64,000 nucleotides of DNA from assembly GCA_018398805.1 (NCBI GenBank), contig JAGFBZ010000745.1:955001-1019000 (forward strand). The letters run 5' to 3'. Shown in pieces: positions 12,801 through 27,565 of the stretch (position 1 is the stretch's first letter; each line of letters opens with the position of its first letter). This stretch comes from Hirundichthys speculiger (Eukaryota; Chordata; Actinopteri; Beloniformes; Exocoetidae). Both the position numbers and the translations under genes were made by a program. The notes under the pieces are model-generated. The model saw only the letters and a program-made list of their open reading frames with translations, was not told where the DNA came from and did not search any database.

Positions 12801-15800
12801 TCACTTATTGTGCTCTTCGTTGCGCTGGTGGTGAAAATGTTCACGTCGGTAATGAGTTAAAGCTTCCATCTGTGCGTTCAACGCCACAAACGGGAATCAG
12901 GACGGGCTAATTATGTATGAAGTCTATTAATTATGATGCTCTTCACCTTCAAAACAAGAGTTCAGATGCAGGTGAACCAGAAAACAGTATGTGAAACCTG
13001 GTGCTTTTAGATCAGATGTACTTTATTCTTTATTTGATGCTGAACTGCAGTAGATCAGGATGCACAGATGACAGTGTATATCGCAGCCTTTCTCAACCTT
13101 TTTTCAGTCACGACACCTTTCAAAAGAGAATAAAATCTCACACGACACCCCAGAGTAAAATATAATCCAAAACCACACTGCATCGCTGCTCCGACTGTAA
13201 ATACATACGTCCCGTTTATTTAGTTTAAAATAACCTGAACAGGATAACTGCACCAGCAGAGTAGGCCTCAGCAGGAAAGCTTCTTTTCATCCGTGATGTG
13301 CTTGCTTCCATCCATCATCCTTGTATTGCCTCTTTTTAGCCTTATCGCTAGCAGCTAGCTTTGGTACCTATGGAGCAGATTCAGAGCTGGTGGATGAAGG
13401 CTTGATGAAGAAGTCGGCTCCTCTGTGATGTTCCGTTCCTGTGGGGCTTTTCTTTTTAGAAAACCATCCATGATGCTGCTAAAAAGTTCTCTTTGCTATC
13501 TGTGAAATAAAATTCCAGCGGTTAAATGATATTACGACGTAAGCTAACTGGGCAGTCACGTTGACCTTACGCTGACCCCGTACTGACGTTGTTAACATTA
13601 GGAAATGGGCATGTGAGACATATTTTTATTAATCATTTCATGTCCAGTTATGTACCTTATTTATTTATTTATTTATTTATTTATTCATAGGCAAAAAGTA
13701 TGTATTTATGTGTGCATTCATATATTTATACAGCGGTACCTCTACTTATGAAATTAATTGGTTCTGGAAGTAGTTTCGTAACCTGAAACTTTCGTAAGTA
13801 GAGACATGTTTTCCATGTAAATATCCTAATCTGTTCCAAGCCCCCCAAAATTCAAACATTATTTTTTTAATAAATTATAAATAATACATGAAATTACATA
13901 AAAACCTGCAAGAAATACATGTTAGAACTAGAGAAGCACTCGAAGCGCAGACCTCCACTAAACGCAACAATTATCGAAAATTTGAAAGTGATCCAGAATC
14001 CAGGATTTCTTCCGGATCACACCCAAAATGAAATCAGTTCTTCCTTTTCACATTTCTGACAACTCCTGAAAATTTCATCAAAATCCATCCATAGCTTTTA
14101 GAGTTATCTTGAACACAGACAGACAGATAAACGAAAACCACAAACAAAAACATAACCTCCTTGGTGGAGATAAAAATTGTTTGTTTACCTGGGTTGCTGG
14201 GTTACGCTCATACAGACAAGGGGCCCTCCTAGCCAATGGGATGCCAGGAAGATGCTAAGCGATAGCCAATGGCAGAGCAGCTCGGACGCACCGCTTTCAA
14301 ACCGAGATACAGAGCCGACAGCTATGTTTACGTTCAGTAAACTCTGGGAGCTGAGAGTAGCAGCGCTACTGGATTTATGACTTTCATATCCTGAAATTTC
14401 TTTCGTAACCAGAGGCAATATTTTCCCTTTGAGGCGTTTCGTAACCTGAAAATTTCGTATGTAGAAACATTCGTAAGTAGAGGTACCACTGTATATGAAA
14501 TGTCAGAATAGGTCTTTTTTTTTTTACGTCACCCCTGAAGCAGCCAGACGACACCCCGGTTGAGAAAGGCTGGCGTATCGGGTCGGGCCACCCAGGTAGC
14601 GTCAGAGCATTTCCTGTCGTCTATTCTGTGATTTCCCCCCACCGCCCCTTGATTAATTAATAAATTAACTTCTTATTACCTAATTTAATTATTGTTGCAG
14701 CTCTAGTTTAATTAGTGCACTTCACACATCACGTTATATATGCCCCCATTTAAAAAAAAAAAAAAAAAGTAAAATCCTTTAAATGCCAGCTGAAGCTAAG
14801 AGCGATAATAACCAGCACGCATAATGGCAGTGATGATATTAAACTGACAAGTTCTGTGCCAGAAAAGAGGCTGTTGGGTGTGGGGGGGGTCAAAGAGTCC
14901 CATTCAGATTCATTACTCGTCCTCCTGAAATGGCAGCGAGTCTGTTTCTAGCCTTCATTAGTGATTAGCACACCTTTTAGCCTTTTACAACTGCCTCCAT
15001 AACTCCTGAAAAATACCTTTTTAATGGTTCTGCTCCAACAGGGAGACGTTTTGTCTCCTGCAGACATGCAGTTAGCTCCGCCGTGAGTCACGCTGAAATG
15101 TCACCGAGTCACGGAGGACAGTCGGCTCGGAGAAAGTCCACCACCGCCAATTAAAAGCCTTCAGCTCGCCATAAAATCCAGAGCGACACAAACATTAAAG
15201 CCAAGGTGGTAGTTTAACCTCATTAACTCGGTCGCACAATGTTACAGTCGCTTTTTTGTTTTTTGAGAAATGCATCCCAGCGTGAAGCGCTGCTGCCTTT
15301 ACTAGTCTAAAACGATGTGTTGTAATGATGACTGGACTACCTTTAACCGTCCAGTCAAACTGCTGGTAGAAACGTGTAACGGCCGCAGATCAGATCACCT
15401 GTAATCCAGCTTCCCGCCTTCAAAGACAGCAGCCACATTCAAGGTTCCTTCTGTTCTCACCTTCAAAGACGTTACTTTGAAATCATAACGGCAGAGAAAA
15501 TGTGAGGGAGCTGAACAGAGAGGCATTTCTGTTCTCTTTGCTTTAGAAAAGAAAAAAATCCAATAACAGCCCTGAAGAAGAAAAAAATTAATGTTCTGAG
15601 GTTGTGGAAAGTGAGCATTAATGTGAGCGACATTCAGGTACAGGTGACCCATCCCGACAGGTGACCTGCACCGACAGGTGACCCGTCCCTACAGGTGACC
15701 TGCACCGACAGGTGACCCATCCCGAGAGGTGGCTCGTCCCGACAGGTGGCCCTTCCTAACAGGTGGCCCCACCCAACAGGTGACATGTACGGACAGGTGG

Positions 15801-18800
15801 CCTGCCACGACAGGTGACCCGTCCTGACAGGTGACCCATCCCGGCAGGTGACGTGTCCTGACAGGTGACCTGCGCCAACAGGTGACCCATCCCGACAGGT
15901 GACCCATCCCGACAGGTGACCCATCCCAACAGGTAGCCCGTCCCGACAGGTGGCCCCATCCGACAGGTGACATGTATGGACAGGTGGCCTGCCACGACAG
16001 GTGACCCATCCCGACAGGTGACCTGCCCCAACAGGTGTCCCGTCCTAACAGGTGACCCAACCTGACAGATGACCCATCCCAACAGGTGGCCCATCCCGAC
16101 AGGTGACCCCACCCGACAGGTGACGTGTCCTGAAAGGTGACCTGCGCCAACAGGTGACCCATCCCGACAGGTGGCCTGTCCCGACAGGTGACCCGTCCTA
16201 ACAGGTGACCCACCCCTACAGGTGACCCTCCCTGACTGGTGACCTGCGACAACAGGTGACCCGTCCCGACAGGTGACGTGTCCTGACAGGTGACCTGCGC
16301 CAACAGGTGACCCATCCCGACAGGTGGCCTGTCCCGACAGGTGACCCGTCCTAACAGGTGACCCACCCCTACAGGTGACCCTCCCTGACTGGTGACCTGC
16401 GACAACAGGTGACCCTCCCTGACTGGTGACCTGCGACAACAGGTGACCCGTCCCGAAAGGTGACGTGTCCTGACAGGTGACCTGCACCAACAGGTGACAT
16501 GTACGGACAGGTGGCCTGCCCCGACAGGTGACCCGTCCTAACAGGTGACCCTGGTCGGTATGAGGTCATCTCTGGCTGCGGCCTGTGTTGGTGACGTTAC
16601 AGGAGTTCAGGTGTTCCTGACCTCTGCTCTGACACATCGGGGTCATTTGTTATCCGTTCTTCTACACAGGTGTTAATGATGAGCAGGTGTGTGGGTCTCA
16701 CCAGGAGCTTGTTCATCATTCATGTTGTTTATTGTTCCAGTTGTGTGTGAACGTATTTTTCACTGTGGTTTCTGTATTTATGTCTGTCTGCCCTCCACCA
16801 GACGCCCCCACCACCCCGCCTCCATCCACCACTCCCCCCCTACATCCCATCCCTCCAGATCCTACCGCTCAGTTAAGCACCCACGCCTCAGACCCCCCAG
16901 TCACTGGCAGCAGAGGTACAGTAACACCCCACCTATCCACACCCCCCTCAGCATGCTCCTCCTCAGTCTCCGCCTCCCTCTCACCTCTACCTCTCACCCT
17001 CTCACCCTCTCACCCTCTCACCCTCTCTGCTTCACATCCTTGTCTCAACTTTCACTAATGTTGGAGCTTTGACCAACAAAGATGCCTGAACGTTCAGATG
17101 TCCAGAGTTTTTGACGCGTTCTGTCCTCTGTATTCAAAAACTGTATTCAAAAACGCTTCTCAATATTTTGGAGAGCTTTGTTCGCCCCGGAGCATCAAAG
17201 AAGCAAATGTCAAGTCCAACTGAAGACGTCTCACCGGAGATGTCTCACCACGTCGCGTTCTGAATTAACAAGCACACGGTCACTTCTGTTAGATGTATTT
17301 GGTTTTATCTCTTATTTATTATTAAAGGCCCTGGAGAGTCATAAAACCCCAAGATTCTTTCTTATTCTTCCAGAAGATGACATCATGCATTAAGATTTAG
17401 GACCGAGGTTAAGGCAATGCAAAGTACTCTTTTGGCTCAGCGGCTCCCCCTGTAGGCTCGGAGGATCAGTCGCTTTTATTAACACTGTCTGATTGATTTA
17501 TTTTGCTTCAGACTCCGTTTCTGTCTCTCATAGCGTCGTCTTACAGCCACGTTTTGACGAGTTGATGTCTCAGGGGTGAGAGACTGACCTACAGAAACCA
17601 AATTAAACCGGCGCTGTTTTAACACAGAAACACTCCTTAGTGTTGCTTTAAATAATGATTCTCACCATCCAGTTGCATCAATTAGAAGTGTTTTTTTTTT
17701 TTATCACGTCTTACCTTGTCCTGCTCAGGCTGGTCTCATCTTGGTTATTTAAAAGTGGGCCAGTTTTCAAGCATACGTCAAAGTTTCTGGGAGTTTAGAT
17801 GTCCAACCACATGTGACCACAAATTAACATAAAAGTGTGTCCTTTGGGATCTTGTGAGGAGGAGCTGTGGGAATCCAAGTGCTTAGATCGCTGCTATTTT
17901 TAACAAAACCCTTTAAAGTAGCGAAGCAGGTTGGAATGTGACCAGTTTTCAGTCTGTCTCTTCTCCAACCGTCTCCACGCCGCGAGCACGTTTGCGTTGC
18001 AATGCGTGTCCAGATGAAGCCGCTCTGCATTTAAAGGAGGCAGGTGAGTCGTTCTGGGAACCAGATGAAGATCCCTTTCGGACGTGTCTCCACGGAGACA
18101 TCCCTTCACGCCCAGCTGGGAGGAATCCAGACCCGGAAAGCACCGGGGGGATTACATTTCCCGCCTGAGTGGTGAAAACATGAGCTGGAGGCTGAAGCTG
18201 AGGGACGTTTTGGCACAGCTACAACCCAGATAAACCCGTCCAAACGGAGGGATGGACCGCCCACCGGGAGGCTGCTGCTGCTTCGGCTCATTTGAGGAGA
18301 TGCTGACGTGGAACCAGGGTTATAATAGTTTTGGATTTTCCATTAGATTTAGTTTTTAGTTTAGTTTTTCAAATTCAGTTAATTTTAATTTGTTTTTAAG
18401 AGCAGTTTTGCTAGTTTTTATTTATTTTTGTTTTGAAATACTTAGTTTTAGTTTAGTTTTTATTAGTTTCAGTGTTAGATTTAGTTTTATTTTGTAAATT
18501 AGGGTTGTAATTTTGGTTGGAGTGAAGCACTGAACTTTTTGAAGGCTATCGAATCACATAGTAGTGTTTACATTCTGGTCTCAATAAACATATTTATCAA
18601 TGCATCTTCCCGCTTGTGGTGTTCCTGCGTATTTACTGACCAGCAGCTATCTGGTCTCCATGGAAACAGTCCATTATAGTTGCTGTTTTCTCCCGTTCCT
18701 TCCCAACGCTGACTGGCCTGCAGCTGTAGCTTCTCTTTCCAGGGGGCTAGGTTAGGCTAGTTTATCCAGCTAGTCTTGGCTAGCCCTCTTTCCAGGGGGC

Positions 18801-21800
18801 TAGCTTAGGCTAGCTTATCCAGGTAGTCTTGGTTAGCCTTCTTGTGTGAGCTTTTCAAATGGACTTTCAGATTCGTGGGTTTTTTTCTCCTTCAGAAGTA
18901 TTCCACACATTGTATCACCTGCTTCTACAACAAGGCACTTATTTTTATCGTTAACACAGTCATAGTCAAAGAAATCCCAAATAGGACTGAGACGCTTTCT
19001 CCCAACTTTTGCTGCAGCCATCACTGCTGATCACTTTATTTATTTATTTATTTATTTTTTTTGCGGTTGTTGTTGTACGGCAGAGCAAAGTTAATAGATT
19101 TCAAACGTTTATGAGGAAAAAAAATTACAAATACTAAAATGAAGGACGTTCTTGATATTAGAGTTAATTTTAGTTTGTTTTATAAACACATAATACAGTT
19201 TCAGTTAGTTATCGTTTTTTTTAAAAACTCTCGTTTTTATCTTATTTAAGTTAACGAAAATGTTTTTTCAATTCTAGTTTTCGTTATTTCGTTCGTTTTC
19301 GTTAATGATAATAACCTTGTGTGGAACCGGTGAAATCACGCGTCGGCTGGGTTTAAAATTGACGTTTCATCGCGCTGTACGCAGAAAGAAGCTGCTCATC
19401 AACGCGTCAGCGCGGTCGTCGTTCCTGAAGCTGTTCTGAGTATAAAACAGGTAACAGAGATGATCAATGAAGATGATCATTTCTGTCAGGAACAAGCACA
19501 TCTGGAAGCACATCGTCTCATCAGACATTTGGTTTTTTCTTCTTCTCTTCATCTGACTAATTTTAGTCACCTTGTACTTGAACTGAAACCCTCTGTCCTG
19601 TCTCTTCACCCCTCTCAACTCCATGGTTTCTGGATGATCTTCCCTCTCCTCCGCCTCCTTCTGTAAATTAGCATCTTTAAAGTCACGCAGGAGTCTCGAC
19701 TCCCCCACTACCTTCCCTCTGCTCTGCTTTTGTTTTAGTTTTCCCTCTCATCTCCGCTTCCTCTCCTCTGCCCTCACATCTCTCTGAAGACTCCGTTAGA
19801 TAACAGGCTTCCCAGCATTGTTGGATGTTCCTAATCAGTGTTCCTCGGCTCTTTTCTAGTGTCTGTTTGTGTAGCGAGGGGGTGGGGGGGGGTGTATCTT
19901 CAGGGAATCTAAATATCAGACTCCCTCACTTCATCCCCGACTCTCGGGGTACGGCGCTATCTGTTTTCATGTCTACTTGATTTATTACCAGGTCTTTTCA
20001 GGGGCTTTAGATGAAAGCAAACAACTGTGTAGCTCTACAAGCCCACATGATGTTTTGTCTTTTTAATGAAGTCCTCTGCCTGAAGAGGAAATAAACACTG
20101 TGACTTCAGCGCTGCTGCACCCTGGATGCAGATGCAGAATATTAGCATATTACAACCGGCTCTTCCAGGTGCACGGTTTTATTTCTGCCGTACTGCTTAT
20201 GTGACACTTGCATCTATGCTGAAGGGACGAAACCACCTGAAACTGAAGCAACTTCCAGCAAAGGAAACAGAGGAGGTCATATTTAAAATTGTAAAAGAGG
20301 ACTGACACCTGCTGCATCACGGCCGTGCGTGAGTCGTTAGAGGAAATGACGCGTGTTCATACAATCAGGAGTTACAACAGTAGCAACGGCGTACTTGTGT
20401 TCAGCAGACATAGACTCACCCTGCAGCTTTACATCCTGTGAGCTACGAATAAAAAGTGAAGTTTAAGCTTGAGGCCGAACTGGTGAGTCAGCAGTTTGTC
20501 CTCCGAGGGTTTCCGGCTCTAGAAAGTCAGGTGAAGTGGTACAAACTCCACAACGAGGGCAGGCTGTGATGGATGAGTGGCTTCGTCACTCCAGAGACCA
20601 GAATTGGACTAATCTGCTAAGACGCAGGGGTCCGTTGGGCTGCAGTAGGTCGGGAGCTTCGCCCCGTTTTAATATCCTGCATGACGTCAGACAGTCACTC
20701 GGCATGTCGGACCTCCGCTGCACCTGCTGTCTAACCCTAACCCTAACCCTAAACCTAACCCTAACCCTAACACTAACCCTAACCCTAAACCAAACCCTAA
20801 ACCTAACCCTAAACCCTAACCCTAACCCTAACCCTAACTCTAAACCTAACCCTAAACCTAACCCTAACACTAACCCTAACCCTAAAAACCCTAAACCTAA
20901 CCCTAACCCTAACCCTAACCCTAAACCCTAAACCTAACCCTAACCCTAAACCTAACCCTAACCTAACCCTAACCCTAAAACTAACCCTAACCCTAAACCT
21001 AACCCTAAACCTAACCTACCCTAACCCTAACCCCAACACTAACCCTAACCCTAACCCTAAACCTAACACTAACCCTAAACCTAACCCTAACCCTAAACCT
21101 AACCCTAACACTAACCCTAACCCTAACCTGTCTGTTGAGGTTTTATTGGATCCGAGTGGAACAGCGATTCACTCAACTCACGATTCGGTACAATTCACGA
21201 TTTTTTGCTCACGGTACAATTCACTCACCTTTAAAAAAAAAAAAAAAAAAAAAAATCAAAATGAGCTGCAGTCAAATTATGACCAAATAAAATGATATTT
21301 TATTCAAAGGAAATAGTGCATCTTAAATATAGTCTATTTTCTTTAAGGAAATACTGCACATCACCATTAATCTCCTTTTATCACAAGAAAATTATTTAAC
21401 TGATGTCATTCAACATCTGAAGTAACAAAAAAACTCAAAAAAGCTCATTTTCAAAAACTCATTTTCCACAACTGAAAAGGGCCTCAAATGTTTTGCAACA
21501 AAATAACCCGTCATTTTCTTGTGCCGTTGCATTAATGAGGGAGAGAGGAGATGCAAAACTGCTTACCAAGGTGCTTGTGTTACCTGTATATGTTAGCAGT
21601 TTCTTGCAGTATTTGCACACTGTTTTGATCTTGTCTGTCTCTTTCTCACCATTTTGTGTGTGTGTGTACATCGGGAATCCAAAATGCCGCCATGCCTTTG
21701 ACTTTAAACAACTCGAATCATCCTTTATGTCACTGCTTACCATCGTCACCATGTCTTCCCTCGCTCTGCACCTGAATGCCAGTAGGCGACGTAGTGACGT

Positions 21801-24800
21801 GAGTTCTAGCATTGAAATTGAATCAACTGACAACATGTCCTAAAATGAATTAATAAATAAACAAGAAGATAAATACTTATGACACAGTCACGATTCATTT
21901 TTTTATGGCAACCGATGCAAATTCTCACACATTTGTATCGGTTTTTATACGACTCACGATACATCGTTACACCCCTAGTTCTGACGCAATTAAGTTCACG
22001 TAAAAGTGTTAAATTAGTGTTAAAGTCATTCAGGCTGTCCACGGGGTTTTAAAAAGTATTAAAAAGTGATAAATCAAAAACGCAAAATTTAATGCCCTTA
22101 AAAAGTGATACATTTTGTCAAAAGGTATTATTTTTAAAGAATAGGTTTTTTTTTTCTTTTGGGCAATGACTGGTTTCATTTTGATAAAATAGGCAAAATA
22201 AAATAAATAAATCCTTCCTTGCTTGTGCCGCTACTTCAAAAACGAGTGTGTGAGATGAACTTGATATTGACGTCATATCAATGCATTGTATTCATTGGTC
22301 GATAGAAATCTGAATTCGTCCTGCCTAGCTAAGTTCAAGTGGAGACGGAAAGCAGTGCTAGTGAACCAATATCTCTTCTTCCAATGCTAGCAGGTGGCAA
22401 AACGTTTAGAAATGGGGAAATGTAAGTTTTCTCAATCCTGACTCCAGGATCCAAGCTTTCAGGCTTGGATAAGGCCTGTCGTCGGGAACGACCGGCAGGA
22501 CTACTGTAAAGTATGCCTCAAAATCATTAATATTATATTATTATATCTTGGGGTCCTTGGCAGGGGTGCTGGAAAGCAATGCTCACGTTGGCAACGACAG
22601 TGGTACCTGGAGGGGCGTGATTGGGAGGATTGGCCTCTCTGATCTGAACCAGAGTGGTGTGTTGTTGTTGGACTTCTGTGCTCGTCACAATTTGTCCATA
22701 ACAAACACCATGTTCAGGCATAAGAGTGTCCATAAATGCACGTGGCATCAGGACACTCTTGACCGGAGATCGATGATCGACTTTATAGTCGTATCATCTG
22801 ATCTTCAGCCGTATGTTTTGGACGCTCGGGTGAAGAGAGGAGCTGAGCTGTCAACTGATCACTACCTGGTGGTGGGTTGGATCAGATGGCGGGGGAGAAT
22901 GCCGGTCAGACCTGGCAGGCCCAAACGTGTAGTGAGGGTCTGCTGGGAACGTCTGGCAGAGGAACCTGTCAGAAAAATCTTCAACTCACACCTCCGGCAG
23001 AGCTTCAATCACATCCCGGGGGAGGCGGGGGACACTGAGTCTGAATGGGCCATGTTCCGCGCCTCCATTGCTGATGCGGCTGACCGGAGCTGTGGCCGTA
23101 AGGTCGTTGGTGCCTGTCGTGGCGGCAATCCTCGAACTCGGTGGTGGACACCTCGGGTGAGAGAGGCCGTCAGACTAAAGAAGGAGTCCTACCAGGCTTG
23201 GTTAGCTTGTGGGTCTCCGGAATCAGCAGACAGGTATCGGCGGGCCAAGCGGGCGGCGGCTTTGGTGGTCTCTGAGGCAAAAACTCGGGTGTGGGAGGAG
23301 TTCGGTGAGGCCATGGAAAAAGACTTTCGATCAACTCCACGGAGATTCTGGCAAACCGTCAGGCGGCTCAGGCGGGGAAAGCAGTGCTTCACCAACACTG
23401 TGTATAGTGGGGGTGGGGTGCTGCTGACCTCGACTGGAGATGTCGTTCGGCGGGCGAATACTTCGAGGACCTTCTCAATCCCACCAACATGTCTTCCGTT
23501 GAGGATGCTGAGCCTGAGGACTTAGAGTTGGACTCGTCCATTACTGGAGCTGAGGTCGCTGAAGTAGTTAAGAAGCTGCACAGTGGCCGGGCTCCGGGGG
23601 TGGACGAGATCCGCCCTGATTTCCTGAAGGCTCTGGATGTTGTAGGACTGTCTTGGTTGACACGTCTCTGCAACATCGCATGGAAATCGGGGGCAGTACC
23701 TCTGGATTGGCAGACCGGGGTGGTGGTTCCCCTTTTTAAGAAGGGGGACCGGAGGGTGTGTTCCAATTACAGGGGAATCACACTCCTCAGCCTCCCTGGT
23801 CAGGTCTATGCAGGGGTGCTGGAGAAGAGAGTTCAATCGATTGTTGAATCCCAGATTCAGGAGGAACAATGTGGGTTCCGTCCTGGTCGTGGAACACTAG
23901 ACCAGCTCTATACCCTCACTAGGGTCCTGGAGGGAACATGGGAATTTGCCCAACCAGTCCACATGTGTTTTGTGGACTTGGAGAAGGCATTTGACCGTGT
24001 CCCTCGGGGGGTTCTGTGGGGGGTACTCCAGGAGTATGTGGTGCTGGGCCCGTTGTTACGGGCTGTCCAGTCCCTGTACAAATGGAGTGGGAGCTTGGTC
24101 CGCATTGCCGGTTGTAAGTCGGATTCGTTTTCGGTGGGAGTTGGACTCCGCCAGGGCTGCCCTTTGTCACCGGTTCTGTTCGTAACGTTTATGGACAGAA
24201 TTTCTAGGCGCAGCCAAGGAGCGGTAGGGTTCCAGTTCGGTGGTGTCGGGATCTCATCTCTGCTGTTTGCAGATGACGTGGTCCTGTTGGCGCCATCGAG
24301 TGGGGATCTGCAACTCTCGCTGGAGCGGTTCGCAGCCAAGTGTGAAGCGGCAGGGATGAGAATCAGCACCTCCAAATCTGAGATCATGGTCCTCAGTCGG
24401 AAAAGGGTAGAACGTCTCCTCCGGGTCGGGAGTGAGGTTCTGCCTCAAGTGGAGGAGTTTAAGTATCTCGGGGTCTTGTTCACGAGTGATGGGAGAAAGG
24501 AGCGGGAGATCGACAGACGGATTGGTGCGGCATCTGCTGTGGTGGTGACTCTGTACCGGTCCGTTGTGGTGAAGAGAGAGCTGAGCCAAAAGGCAAGGCT
24601 CTCTGTTTACCGGTCGATCTTTGTTCCAACCCTCACCTATGGTCATGAACTGTGGGTAGTGACCGAAAGAATGAGATCGCGGATACAAGCGGCGGAAATG
24701 AGTTTTCTCCGTAGGGTGGCTGGACTCTCCCTTAGAGATAAGGTGAGGAGTTCGGTCATTTGGGAGAGACTCAGAGTAGAGCTGCTGCTCCTTCACATCG

Positions 24801-27476
24801 AGAGGAGCCAGTTGAGGTGGTTCATCTGGTTAGGATGCCCCCCGGACGCCTCCCTGGAGAGGTGTTTCGGGCATGTCCAACTGGGAGAAGACCACGGGGA
24901 AGACCCAGGACCCGCTGGAGAGATTATATCTCTCGGCTGGCCTGGGAGCGCCTCTGGATTCTCCCAGAGGAGCTGGTGGAGGCGGCCGAGGGGAAGGGAG
25001 GTCTGGGCCTCTCAGCTGAAGCTGCTGCCCCCGCGACCCAATTCCGGACCAAGCGGAAGTTAATGGATGGATGGATGGATGGATTTATTTATTGGGCTTC
25101 TCTGCGGGTAAAAAGCGAAATCGGTCCCAAACACTGAAGCTGTGAAGCTTTAAGAGGTGCTGTGTAGATTTCTGAAATGAAAGGAAAAAAGAAAACTGAG
25201 CCATTGGACAATTTAAAAGTGGGAACAAAGCGAACAGCTTTTAGACGAGAGGGAAACTTGGCTGCAGATCTGAAATTACCAGCCAGCAGTTCTCCGTTCT
25301 TCTCGCAGAGATATTTCCTTCTCCATGTCGAGGGATTTAATATCAGATATTTGCAAAATCACTGAGTTTTTTTTTTCTTTTTTTTTTATTGTATTACCTG
25401 ATAATTTCTTTTTTCAGTCTAATTTTTCTGACATGGTTACAGTCCGCATTAGGGCCCAATAAATTCATGCACCATTACCGGAAACATCTATTCATTCTTG
25501 CCAGAATATCAGTCAATAAATATTTAATATTGTAGACTCACTGTCTGTAATGGGAGAAAGTGAAATTCACATAAACCCGTGCATTTAATTCTTCTCCCTG
25601 TTGACCTTTGGAGTGTAACTAATGGACAGCGGTGCTGGAGATTCCTTTGTTTTGCATCTATATTGTGTACCGGCAGGACGAATGCAGGACTGCAGCGGGA
25701 TGCACTTTATTAATGAGGTGCTAGGCAGGTACAGCTTCAGTATCCCAGCCAGCCTTAATGGCCATAATAACTCTTTCACTAAGTATCACAGGACTATGTA
25801 ACGTCATCTGACCTCACCTTTACAAACACACACACACATATACATATACACGTATACACATATACATATACACATACACACATATACACATATACGTATA
25901 CACATATACACATATACATATACATATACACATACACACATATACACATATACGTATACACATATACACATATACATATACACATATACACATCCGCTCC
26001 CCTCACCACCGCTGAGCTCTCTGAAATTTGCCAAATGCTTTTTCCTGGCTTGCAAATTAGCTCTGACCTTGTGAAGATGAAAGGTTGAATCATGCACAAG
26101 GGCTTCTTTGGGGTTTAAAATATTTACTATTCACGTCTCATAATCAGCATCGGTGTGGCCGAGCCCCCCCCCAGCCCCCATAGCCCGTTACCGCCGCCGA
26201 AAAAGGACCCACTGCTGGGAAGCCAGCAATTATTCATGCCTGGTGTCTGCGCCTGTGGAGAGGAACAGAAAAAAAAAAAAAAACTCAAATAATATCCATC
26301 CACCTCCTCGCTGAGTAAAAGTTCTCTTTTCTGAGGCGCAGTAGTCGTTCCCCGAGAGGAGCTCAGAAAAAGGCGCAGAAATCCTTCAGACTTTTTAATC
26401 AAAGCGTCGACCAGAACGCCGAAGACGTTTGCCAAGTTATCTTTAAACCGATGCAGGAGAGACGGCTCCTACCTGACATCTTAACTGTCAGAGGAGGTTA
26501 CCGCGGCGATCCTGTTCCTCGCATCCTCGTTGGTGTCAGGCCCAAAACAAAATTCAGAGCGGCGCTGCTCTCCTCTTGAAGTTGTTGGCGGTGGGCTCAC
26601 GTTTGGGGAGAATTCAGGAGGAGGAACAAGGGAGAGATGGTGAGAGTTCAGAAGTTTGGATTAACCTCTGAGCTGAGATGACCAGAACATGACTGCACAT
26701 GAACAGGCTGACGTCACACCTGGACACACCTGGACGGGTCCTGAACGCCATGTACATCTGTATGGATCTATATCTATATCTATCTATATGGCTGACATCA
26801 CACCTGGACGGCTCCTGAATGCCATGTAGATCTATATAGATCGAGATCTATATATATCTATATGGCTGACATCACACCTGGACGGCTCCTGAATGCCATG
26901 TAGATCTATATAGATCTATATCTATATCTATCTATGTGGCTGACATCACACCTGGACGACTCCTGAATGCCATGTAGATCTATATAGATTTATATCTATA
27001 TCTATCTATATGGCTGACATCACACCTGGACGGCTCCTGAACGCCATGTAGATCTATTTAGATCTGTATCTATATCTATCTATGTGGCTGACATCTCACC
27101 TGGACGACTCCTGAATGCCATGTAGATCTATATAGATTTATATCTATATCTATCTATATGGCTGACATCACACCTGGACAGCTCCTGAACGCCATGTAGA
27201 TCTATTTAGATCTGTATCTATATCTATCTATATGGCTGACATCACACCTGGACGGCTCCTGAACGCCATGTAGATCTATATAGATCTATATCTATATCTA
27301 TATCTATCTATATGGCTGATGTCACACCTGGACGGCTCCTGAACACCATGTAGATCTATATAGATCTATATCTATATCTATCTATATGGCTGACATCACA
27401 CCTGGACGACTCCTGAATGCCATGTTTTCCTGCGACTTAAGAGGAGCTCATGTATCTGTCTGTCTGTCTGTCTGTA

Positions 27477-27565
<89 letters not shown>

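Larger units (their letters stand above)
13084..14572. mobile_element. hAT-like element, outer layer of a three-level nest
   Basis: The ends CAGCCTTTCTCAACC and GGTTGAGAAAGGCTG are perfect inverted repeats of 15 bp. The flanks GTATATCG (13076-13083) and GCGTATCG (14573-14580) agree at 6 of 8 positions, consistent with an old hAT duplication. The element is split by a second transposon at 13731-14491. No transposase was seen. Confidence 0.75.

Noticed and set aside
15634..16569. Several overlapping minus-strand open frames of 66 to 244 codons rich in GHLSG and CRDGSPV
   Set aside because: They are the three-frame translation of the 17-bp minisatellite. Period 17 cycles through all frames and the unit rarely makes stops; there is no splice or promoter support.
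20536..20931. Open frames of TLTLTL or PNPNPN composition on both strands
   Set aside because: Translation of the telomere-like CCCTAA tract.
25794..26099. Cys/Tyr/Val/Ile-rich minus-strand frames
   Set aside because: Product of the CA/TA microsatellite.
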